A stretch of DNA of 64,000 nucleotides from Thalassia testudinum (Eukaryota > Streptophyta > Magnoliopsida > Alismatales > Hydrocharitaceae). Made by a program: the position numbers and the translations under genes. The notes below the pieces were generated by a model. That model saw nothing but the letters and a program-made list of their open reading frames with translations, was not told the DNA's origin and made no database searches. Of the stretch, positions 44,125-53,538 are shown piece after piece. Within the stretch, counting starts at the first letter, position 1; each line of letters starts with the position of its first letter. The stretch spans positions 78,790,001 through 78,854,000 of the forward strand of contig JAZHRO010000002.1 of the NCBI GenBank assembly GCA_037157565.1, read 5' to 3'.

Positions 44125-45908
44125 TGTTGAATGTACGAATTGCTACGCTAACGTGTTAGGTTTTAGAAAACCTATCGTTGTAGTTTGAAAGCGAAGAACT
44201 CGTGTTCAACAAATAAAATTTAGACCAAAATGAAAATTCTGGGTTGAACACAAGGAGGTGGACGTTTGATTTAAAAACTTCACATTTGTTTTTATTTGTC
44301 ACGAAGTAATTCAATTTAAAACTATTTAATTATTTACAATAAATAGAAGAGAGAGAGAGAGTAAGAGAGAAAGAAAATATTACAAACAGAAATCAAAATG
44401 AGATGTAGAATAAACAGGGAATTCATCATTAAGGAGACTGTTTGTTTCACTATTACAACTAGAAAGTAGAAAACAATTACACTAGAAAGTGATAAATTTA
44501 CTCTACAAAGTATTAAAAGAATGGAGGAAGAAATATCCTCCTCAACGATCGCTTGGAGGACGAGCAGAACTACTCTAGAAAGCAGTAAATCTATACTAGA
44601 AAGCAGTAAAAAGAATAGGGAGAGAGATATCCACCTCGACGGTCGCTTGGAGGACGAGTCGGACGGGACAACACCTGGACAAAGGAGGACGAAGCAGGAC
44701 GAAGGAGGATGAAGCAGAAGTACAGAAATGGGGCAGCACGTCATAATCGTCGTGGGATCCACTTCCGAAGGCGGACGAAAATTTGGACTTTATCTCACGA
44801 GAAGCATCCCGGGTGTGGGACAAGCTTCTCTTGAGCTTTGGAGAGGTAGAGAAGATAAGGAAGGGATGAGAATTTCGTGTGGAGGGGGTCTCTTTTTATA
44901 GTTGCAAGGAGTGGGGGCAACTTAGTCATTACATCTTTAAAACATTAAATAAGGGGTCTTTAGTGACGGATAAAACCGTCGCAAAAGCCCCAACATGGGC
45001 GTAGTGGGCGATCCCCACGCACGCCTCCCTGGCTGCTCACTCTCAACGCCCGCTGCATGTTCAGCCATCCACAGCCGTCCAATCGCGAGATCGGACGGCT
45101 GCGATTGCGCCTTCCCCGCTCGCTACGCGACCGCCCCAACTCGTGCGATGCCGCGTGAGGCGCCGGCGTGCAATAGCGCGTCATCACTATTGAGCATGGA
45201 TAGCTGTCCGATCAAGATCCAACGCACGCCCGTGCCCTTCGCCTCCTCGCTGCGGCTCAAACCCACGTCCGCTGCTCGCGATAACGCCCTCGCCCACTGC
45301 GCTGCAGAGCGCAGATTGTCGAGTGGGCGATTTGAGGTGCAGCCATTCACAGCCGTTGGATCGAGATCCAACGGTGGAGAAGGGGCGGATGCGGAGGCTT
45401 CAGTGGTTGCATACGGGACTTTGGGTGACCGAGATGGCACCACGTGGTGCCATCTTGGCCATCCATCTTCTGGATGTTGTAGATGGTGCCACAGGTGTCG
45501 GATTGACTCGATTTTTGAGTCGTTAGGTTGCGATCGTCGATCCGAATTCATCCGTGTGGTCGGATTTGTCATTTGAAGTGTGGATTTACACCATCCTGGC
45601 CCTTGATCTTCTAGGGTTCCCCGGTCACTATCTGATGCTACAGATGCCTAATTAGGGCGATCTTGGAGTCGTTGAACTCCAATCGTCGCCCTGATCACAT
45701 CTGTACAATTAGATCTTCGATCCGAGGCCCTGATAAAATGTTTGCCCTGTCCAAGCACATAAAAGGAGACAATTAACCTCCATTTTATTCAAACTGCTCT
45801 AAATGCAAGATGATGCATGTTATGCAATATTTATATCATGCAATGCAATCCTATGCTTAAGAACATGCATAAATAGATATCTTAAGTAGTATAAATATGT
45901 TTACATCA
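44125..45908 (-). repeat. NA-B 5' LTR
   Basis: 1784 bp, TGTTGAATGTACG...GTTTACATCA. The dyad is at 44958-44987, TATA at 44892-44900 (minus), a perfect CCGTTGGATC/GATCCAACGG palindrome at 45353-45374, and a perfect G-box palindrome with 11-bp arms GATGGCACCAC at 45433-45454. Confidence 0.88.
44995..45576 (+). other. Open frame antisense to the NA-B 5' LTR (193 codons)
   Basis: Counterpart of 39004-39579: MGVVGDPHAR... to ...VVGFVI. It differs by many replacements and a 6-nt in-frame indel. See that entry for why coding is doubtful. Confidence 0.2.
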
Positions 45909-45913
45909 CCTAT

Positions 45914-46589
45914 CATTAGAGAATAAACAAGACCATATTTTTGTTTGAAATTACTTAAAAAGCGGTCACCTTACTTCTTCCTATCATTTTTGTGAAAAAG
46001 ATTAAGTAATAAGAGGACAATTAAAATTCATGACTTAATCTGTTTGCAAATTGCATGGGGGTTTTTACGCTCTTGTCTGTTGCATGCTATCGCGCACACA
46101 GCGTGATCATTAGAGTCACACAAGTCTAATTTTTCTACCTCTCCTCTTTGCACCTCCTAGGGCTTTGGTCGAAGATCAACAAGTCTATCTCACTACTAAA
46201 GCCCCGAGGAGCTTGTAGTGAACAGTCTCGATCCTTGGCCTTAGACCTTTGAGCCTTAAGGATACACACATACATAGACACAAGTTTAGGACACATATTT
46301 TGATTCTAATATTATACTTGTTTGCATCCAAATTATTTTTGCGTACTCTAGGACTCTCTTCTTTCCTTTGAAAGAAGAGAAAAATCCACTTTTTGCATTG
46401 TTTTTTGGGTCTTGTTTGTCGCTATTTTCAGTGGTGTGAGTGTGCCTTTGCACATTCTTTTGGTTTATGCATGGGAGGCAATCCCTGAAACCACCTCTCT
46501 TATCTCCGTTGACAGGTATTCTTAAGCCAGTTGCACTAAAGTAACCAATTTTCCCGTCTGATACATTTGCTTTTTATGCATTTGATCCT
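45914..46589 (+). other. D leader, right part
   Basis: Resumes after NA-B and its CCTAT flank and leads to the gag ATG at 46590. A second acceptor-like GACAG followed by GTATTCTT lies at 46511-46523. No coding frame is supported. Confidence 0.6.
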
Positions 46590-48395
46590 ATGGACCAAAT
46601 GCAGAATCAGAATCCCGAGATCCCTTCTTCTTCTGGTCAGGGGGAGATGCCGCCTTTTGATATCCATGAGGCGCTCCTAAACCAGAATCTTCAAATGCTC
46701 GAGCAGAACCATCAAATCAATCTGTTGACGGCTGCTCTCCAAAATTTGCAGAATCTGCAAACCTATCATCCACCTCGACCTGAGGCGGGTTTTGAAAACC
46801 CTGATTTACCGATCCCTCATCCTAGGCCTCTACTCCGTGACTATTATAATCCATCCAATGCACAAGTAGAGCCTAATGTTAGGATTCTCGTTGGGGAAAA
46901 TGACCCAGAATTAAAGCCAAACATTATAGGTCTAATCCACACTTTCACAGGTTTGCATCTGAGGATCCATTCCAACATATTGAAGATCTAAAAAATCTAT
47001 CTTAGACTCTTGGTCCTCAAAATCAAAGCCGAGAAATTGTATTGATGAAAATGTTCTCTTTTAGCCTTATGGACAAGGCTGCCTACTGGTATAGAACGAT
47101 AGCGCGACCAATCTTGACTTGGGTTGAACTCAAATCCACATTTCTGAAGAAATTCTTCCCTATTGGTCACATCAATGCACTTAGGCGAGCTATCATTACT
47201 TTTACTCAAAATCAAGGAGAACCAATTCATGAAGCATGGGAACACTTTCATGAATTACAAAGGAAATGCCCACATCACAACATCCCTCGCTGGCAACTAA
47301 TGCATATCTTTTACTATGGATTGCAAGAGGGCATTCGCAATCTGGTCGATGCCTCTTGTGGATGGAATTTCTTGAATCGCGATGCAGAATCCACCTCAAA
47401 ACTGTTTGAAGGGATGGCGGAGAACTCAATCAATAACGCATTCATGTCGCAATTCACATGGGGAACCAATACAGCACATCAAAACCACAGAAGGGCATTC
47501 ACGAGATCGGGAATCTATCCAGTTCCAAGGATTTAGAGATCATTGCAGAGAAACTAGACAAAGTTGATATCGTAGCGAAGCATCTCGATGAGGTCAAACA
47601 CACAATGTGAAATCTTACACCTCTGATCACTAAGCAAAATTCCGCGCATCTACCTGTTTCGTAAATCCCGCAGGGAGGGAGTTTGTGAATTATCTGGATT
47701 TGAGAGATCCATCTTCCTTGCGTTTACTATCTACTCCACCAACCCAAGGAGGGACCCTTGTTCCCACATCTTTCCCACCCTTTACCCCACCCTTTCTTGT
47801 TGCAGAAAACACACCATATCTTTTTGATTTACACACCATCCAGGAAAACACTTCAAGATCAAATCCTTATTCTAATACCTACAATCCTGGATGGAGAAGC
47901 CACTCAAATTTCTCTTAGGTTGATCAAAATCAAAGACCTACCTATCAAAATCAGACCCATCAAAATCCGCCTACGTTGCCTTCTCAGAAATCTAACGCGA
48001 GGCCCAATCCCACGAGTATGCAAAATTACTCTAGGCCAAATAGAGATATGTAGCTCGACCAGATTTTGCAAGCTGTTACAGAGAGTCAGCGACATAATGC
48101 TGAAGCTCTCGCTGAGATCCATAGGCAATGTAAAGTAGAATTGGCTGATTTACGAAATCAGATCATGCTTTTGGCTGAGTCTCGTCAGCCAAGTACTCAT
48201 CCATCTCAGCCAATTCTGAATCCTAGGAATCTGCAAAATCCTAGGCAACATCAGGGCCAAGTACATTTCATCAATCAGGCCTTTGATTCTAATCAAAACC
48301 CGTCCTCTGTACTTCCCGAAAATGATCCACCAAACCCACATCAGCAGCCTTGGTTGTATCAGAATGACCCACCTATTATTGAGAATCAGAACTGA
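46590..48395 (+). pseudogene. gag: D gag (Athila-type), decayed
   Basis: ATG 46590 gives MDQMQNQNPEIPSSSGQGEM, then a Gln/Leu-rich helical stretch (QNLQMLEQNHQINLLTAALQ). A frameshift near 46950-46990 leads to the gag core at 47042-47536: DKAAYWYRTIARPILTWVEL, FLKKFFPIGHINALRRAIIT, RKCPHHNIPRWQLMHIFYYG and VDASCGWNFLNRDAES. The C-terminal part shows YSNTYNPGWRSHSNFS-stop-VDQ (TGG to TAG at 47916-47918). A final helical, Gln/Pro-rich segment ends at TGA 48393-48395: ESQRHNAEALAEIHRQCKVE. The layout matches Ath1 gag, and nothing resembling protease follows. Its presence without pol defines the element type. Confidence 0.88.
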
Positions 48396-51108
48396 CTCTG
48401 CTAATCTTCTGAACTTGGTTGGAATCACTTCTCAAATTGTCTTAATCTTCAATATCTTTATCTCAACCCAAATCAGATCTACTTTTTATGAGATCCACTC
48501 TGATCTTTCTCAATTTTTTTATGGGAATCTGATTTTGGTTCTGCGAAATCTGTTTTAGGCAATCTCAGGACGAGTTTTACCTGGGTGGTTTTATCTATTT
48601 TCCTATTTTCTTGAACCAATTCTTTCATAACTTCTTTGATTTTATCATACATATTCTTTATAGTTCTTTACTAGGGTTTATGCCTAGCTGAAGATATAAA
48701 ACTTAGCACCTTGTAGATAGTTATTTCCTGTTTTCACACACTTTTCTCTAAACATACATTCGAATCAGTACTTGAATTGCCACATATTTTACACTGATTA
48801 CCTTCACTTAGTCCGACTAACCACTTTGACCTTTGGTCAGAATAGAAATCGTCTGCATAGAGATCTTTGATCTCCTCTTTCCAACTCCTCCCGTCACCCT
48901 ACACTAAGTGAAGTGTAATATCTTTTCCACCCTTCTTACAATGAGGACATTGTAATATTTTGGCTTGGAGGGTGTCAAGTGACATTTTTACTTCAAGTGT
49001 ATTTGTAAATAAAAGTAAAAATATAAAAACACAAAAAATGAAATATCCACAAAATTTAAAAAATAGAAATGCCCAAAAGTTAAAATTAAAAAAATTTTGG
49101 AAAAGTTAAAAATACCATAAAAATTTGAAAAATTCTTAAAAATTTGAAAATTTTATAAAGCATAAAAACAAAAATATACAAATATAAAAATTGAAAAATT
49201 ACAAAATCATAAAAATAATAAAGGGCTTTTACACTTATAATAAGAAGAAAAAGAAGAAGATACCAAAACTATATTTATACTTAATTATATTAGTAATTAA
49301 GAGCTTTAATTTTGCTTTTTAGGTCAGAAACCAAAAATACATATATTGTAAATAGTATTGAATCCTTATTTAGATTTTTACTTAAATAATATTTTTGAAA
49401 CACGCATTTGTTTACAAAATTTTGAACGAGATTTTGTTTGAGTTAGAGTCTAAAACCCTAAGGATCTATTTTTTCGCTCTTTACCTTGAAATAAAGGAAC
49501 TAGGTGTATTAAGTTTAAAACTTGAGTTTTGGAATTAAATTATAACTTTCTTGGTCAATTAGACTAAGTCCTTTCACTTTTTAAACATCTATTTTTACCA
49601 CCAAGTTAAGTAAAAAGGCCAGATATTCAGAGTTAATTAAGTAAAGAGTTGGTAGAATCTTAGTCTTAAGGTCTATCAGGCTATAGTTAGCTTAATCAAC
49701 TAAGGACATTCGTCTAGACTTGGTGAGTTGTTTCCTGATAAATCCTGCAGGAGGAAACTAATAGTTTAAAGGACCTGAGAGTGAATGGCTTTTGCTATCC
49801 AAGCTTTGGTTTGAGAGCTAAGTAACCTAAGCGTCCAAAATTCACACACATAGAGTTGTCTTGTTGGCATCTGAGATCGCGAAAACACAGAGGTTAAGAG
49901 ATTGATTCTAAATCCTCTTTAGTCCAAGGATTTCCGTGGGGCAACTCTTGAAAGGGTGAAGGATGTGCCACTCACCTAGAAAAAGGATATGGAGTATTAT
50001 ATTAGTAAGAAAAATGAGGAGGAGAAAAATTTTAAAAAAAGAATAAAACACCCTGCAGTTAAGTACCTCGCTACAAATGGGTGCTTATGCTGTTTTATCC
50101 ACCAAATAAAGCATCTTGGTACAAATGGATGCTACCTTTCCTTCCATCAAATAAAAGAACACCTCACTACATATGGGTGCTCTATCCTATAGAAAAAGAG
50201 TTGAAAAAAAAAATATGGAGATAAAAATTAGGAATAAAAGACCCAGTGGTACACCGAGGAGATATACACAAAAAGTGTTGATCTCGGGATAAAAAACTGG
50301 TGAGGAGAAAGCAACCAAATCTGAGTAAGGCCAAGCCAAAGGTTTGAATTGGATTAACCTGGATTGGAAATTTATGGCTTAAGATCTAGATTTTTGCAAC
50401 TTTGGATGCCTTTAGGACAATTCTCTTCACAAGCATGAATGCTTTAAAATCATAGCTACTAAACCATTGTATTGGGCAGTGAAGCCTAAGAAATTAGGTT
50501 TTGAGGACTTGCAGTTGAGGCCTAAAGGAGAAAGATTGACAAGGCCCTAGGTCTAGAAGTTTGTCCTTGGCACTGTGGGCTGGCAGATTAGGGTTCTACC
50601 ACTCTGAGTCAGTTAATAAAGAGTGTATGGCTAATTTGCTAAAACTCAGGTTGATAAAAATCAAATTTCATAAACTTAAGGATTAACTTAAGTCTATTGA
50701 GTTTTTGAATTAAAATTTAATTTCCAACTCTTGAGTTTTGTTTTCTTAAAACACTTTGAATTCTGGGTTTCTAGGGTTTAGAGTGATTATAGAGAATAAG
50801 TGGGGTTTTGTATTCTGATTTTTGATAAAGTTCCCGTAAAAAAAAAAATTATTTTTAATAGAGTGTGTTTTGAGAAGTTTATTTGAGTTTTTAAGTCTAA
50901 GTAAAGAGATTTTCACAATAAACTCTGCATATTTGTGGATACTTATTTATATATATATATAATCTAAAAAAATTATTGAATATCCAAAATTTTGACCTAA
51001 GCATTCCTCTACTTAGTTTTTATTTATAATAATTTGAACCCTAATGTTTAAATCGTCATATTTCTGGTTAATTTTGCTAGGGACTAGCAAAACTTTGGGT
51101 TGGGGGTA
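48396..51108 (+). other. D 3' spacer with polypurine tract
   Basis: 2.7 kb without credible coding sequence. CAATGAGGACATTG is at 48939-48952, followed by GGCTTGGAGGGTG. An A-rich low-complexity stretch lies at 49005-49260. Three degenerate 48-bp direct repeats start at 50067, 50115 and 50163 (CTACAAATGGGTGC-type). A perfect hairpin TTTTGCTAG/CTAGCAAAA is at 51072-51092, and the polypurine tract TTTGGGTTGGGGGTA is at 51094-51108. Confidence 0.7.
50067..50192 (+). repeat. Three 48-bp imperfect tandem repeats
   Basis: Units begin CTCGCTACAAATGGGTGC, CTTGGTACAAATGGATGC and CTCACTACATATGGGTGC, spaced 48 bp apart. The third is partial. They lie in the D spacer. Confidence 0.7.
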
Positions 51109-51765
51109 TGATGAGAGGCTCATAATGCTTTCTAATTACCCCTAATTAACTAGTTTCCCTAGTTAATTAGCTAGGATTATACATATACAAGGGTTAATTA
51201 TAAATAAGGGACAAATCATTAAAGGACCTTAAAATAAGTTAAAAATGCTAAATTATAAGTCAATTAATATTATTAATAATTTAATTAATAAATGGTCTCG
51301 AAATATCACTAATTAGCTACCTAATTAATATCTTATTTAACTTAAGTATAACTTAAGTAAGTTAATAAGTAAATAAGTATAAATAAATTGGTCAAAAATG
51401 TGAATACATGGCTTTAATATAATATTTAGCTAATTTATAATTATATATAAAAAGTTGGAAAAGAATTAAATTGAAATTAACTTAAATGGACTCTATTTAC
51501 ATTTTAGTCCCTAGAATTCATTGTATTTGAGTCCTTTCCTTTTATTTAGGTCCTTAGCTTTTATTGCATACTGGTCCCTATAAGCATCATCTTCTTCCTC
51601 TTCTTTTCTTCTTCACACACACGAACAACTGTCAAGCAGCAATGAAGACATCACCTGATCACCTCATATCCAGTGTCCTTCCTTCCTTGCCAAGCTTCTA
51701 AAGCTTGCGCTCACCAGCTCAATTGCATCCATCGGTCTGAATCATCTCTAAATCTATTTAAGGCT
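51109..51765 (+). repeat. D 3' LTR, first 657 bp only
   Basis: Starts TGATGAGAGGCTCATAATGC and follows the 5' LTR from 33742 to about 34410 (both reach CATCCATCGGTCTG and AATCATCTCTAAATC). It is cut off by H, and the remaining 3.3 kb of LTR is missing. Confidence 0.85.
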
Positions 51766-53538
51766 TGGCAATTAAAAAGCATTCATCGCAAATGGAAGTT
51801 GAGTTTTAGAAACCCGTCATTGTAGTGAGATTTGCGAGAAAAACCGTCAAGTAAATTTAACCGAAACTCCAAAAGAATTCCGAGTTGAACATAGGGAGGC
51901 GGACATTTGATTAAAATTCACGTTTGTTTTGTTGTCACGAAGTAGATTAAATAGTCTAATTGAATCTAAACTAGCTATCTACTTAAAGAATAAATAATAG
52001 AAGAAAGAGAAAGAATATTACAAATAAAGAGAAAACAAAGATAGAATAAACATGGATCTCATAACCACAAGCTAATGTTCATTACAATTACAACAACTCA
52101 CTACACTAGAAAGTAGGAAATCTACACTAGAAAGCGGTAAAATAGAAGGTAGAGAGAAGTTATCCTCCTCGATGACTACTTGGAGGACGAGCCACAACGA
52201 TGGAGCGCCCAGACGAAGGTGGTGAGATGCAAGACGAAGGAGAATGATGAAGGACGATGGAGAATAGGGCAAGACGACGTCATAACGGGATCTGCTTCCC
52301 GAATGGCGGTGAGAGGACCATCGCAGAATGCTCCACGAAAGGGATGAGAAGGTGGAAAAATTATAATTTTAACTCTAATGGAGCATCCTGGGTTTGGGAC
52401 AAGCTTTTAGAGCTTTGGAGGGGGTGAGAGAAGAGAGGAAGGGATGAAGAATGTGTGGGGGTCGTAGGGCCTTTTATAGGTGAAGATTTGAGGGGTAATT
52501 AGGTCTTTTATCATCAAAACATTAATGTCAGGGTCTTTAGTGACAGATTTATCCATCACTAAAGGCCTGAACATGGGCGACGTGCAAGCGTGCATCTGCC
52601 TCTTCTTCTCCTCGCGTCCCAAATGGCTACGCACGTCCAAAGACTCTTAGCCATCCAATCAAGCGATCGAACGGCTTAAAAGCCATCCAGCGGCTTCTGC
52701 TTCAATGCGCCCAACGCCTGCGCGTGTGATTGTGCGTGGGCTTGGGTGTCCGATCTGGCATGCGCCCACCTACGCATCTGGCGCGGCCACGTAGTTGCCT
52801 CCACCGCCGTCCATCGTGCATCCAATGGTCCAATTTGACCGCACCTGCTTGCGTCCTTGATTTGAGGCGGGGTGGGGGTCAATCTCACGACCTATGGTTC
52901 ACCCACAGGCAGGAGACCAACACACCACACCTCCCTTTGTGTCATGCTTAGGTTTTAAGGGTCGGGCGTCCATGGCCGTTGGATCAAGATCCAACGGACC
53001 AGATTTTGCCTCACCTACACCTTTAGAGGTTGAGAAGAGGTGCTGCGGCCGATTTGGGTGGTTGTGATGGCGCCACGTGGCACCATCATGGTCGTCCATC
53101 TTCTGCGAGTTGTAGATAGTGCTACAGATGTCGGATTGGACCAATTTTTTCGCCATTAGGCTGCGGTCGTCGATCCGAACCAACCATAAGGTCGGATTTG
53201 TCATCTGAAGTGTGGATTTACACCATCTTGGCCCTTGATCTCTGATCTTCCTTGGATTATATTTGATGCTACGGAAGTCCGATTAGGGCGATGTTGGAGT
53301 CGTTGAACTCCGAATGTCGCCCTAATCAGATTCGTACGGTTGAATCTTCAATCTAAGGCCCCGATTAAATGTCGCCCTGTTACCTAATCACAAAAAAAGG
53401 AAAATTAACCTAAACATTATACAATCTAACCTAAATGCAAGATGATGCATGTTAATAAATATTTATAATATATGATGCTACCTATGTCAAGAACACACAA
53501 AAATAGACAGTTTATGTGATATAAACATGTTTACATCA
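51766..53538 (-). repeat. H: orphan LTR of NA-A type (antisense)
   Basis: 1773 bp, TGGCAATTAAAAAGC...TTTACATCA, closest to the NA-A LTR at 19944-21731. It contains the 30-nt dyad (52535-52564), TATA (52470-52478, minus), a perfect GATCCAAC palindrome (52976-52997) and a near-perfect G-box palindrome (53066-53087). Flanks AGGCT and CTTTG do not match, so it is not a simple solo LTR. It sits exactly between a plus D LTR and a minus D-type LTR. Confidence 0.75.
52470..52478 (-). promoter_or_regulatory. TATA box, H
   Basis: TATAAAAGG on the minus strand, 56 nt from the 30-nt dyad at 52535-52564. Confidence 0.65.

Larger units (their letters stand above)
38157..45908 (-). mobile_element. NA-B: non-autonomous LTR element with private ORF
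   Basis: A 7752-bp complete element, antisense. It has a 3' LTR (38157-39911), polypurine tract (39912-39924, minus), spacer (39925-41145), private ORF (41146-42979), leader (42980-44103), primer site (44104-44121) and 5' LTR (44125-45908). Flanks CCTGT and CCTAT are a target duplication with one change. It is inserted in the leader of D. There is no gag or pol. LTRs, primer site and polypurine tract are all present, so it could be mobilised in trans. It is the best-preserved copy of its family here. Confidence 0.85.
33742..51765 (+). mobile_element. D: gag-only LTR retrotransposon with giant LTR
   Basis: Plus-strand element: 5' LTR (33742-37728), tRNA-Asp primer site (37735-37752), leader split by NA-B, Athila-type gag (46590-48395), 2.7 kb non-coding spacer, polypurine tract (51094-51108), and the first 657 bp of the 3' LTR (51109-51765). 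No protease, RT, RNase H or integrase frame exists between gag and the 3' LTR. It therefore resembles the class of plant terminal-repeat elements that keep only gag and depend on partners for pol. Its right end is lost at the H/D2 junction, so no target duplication could be tested. Confidence 0.8.

Noticed and set aside
51766..53538. H as an ordinary solo LTR
   Set aside because: The flanking 5-mers AGGCT and CTTTG differ, and the sequences on either side are D LTRs in opposite orientations, so a simple insertion does not explain it.
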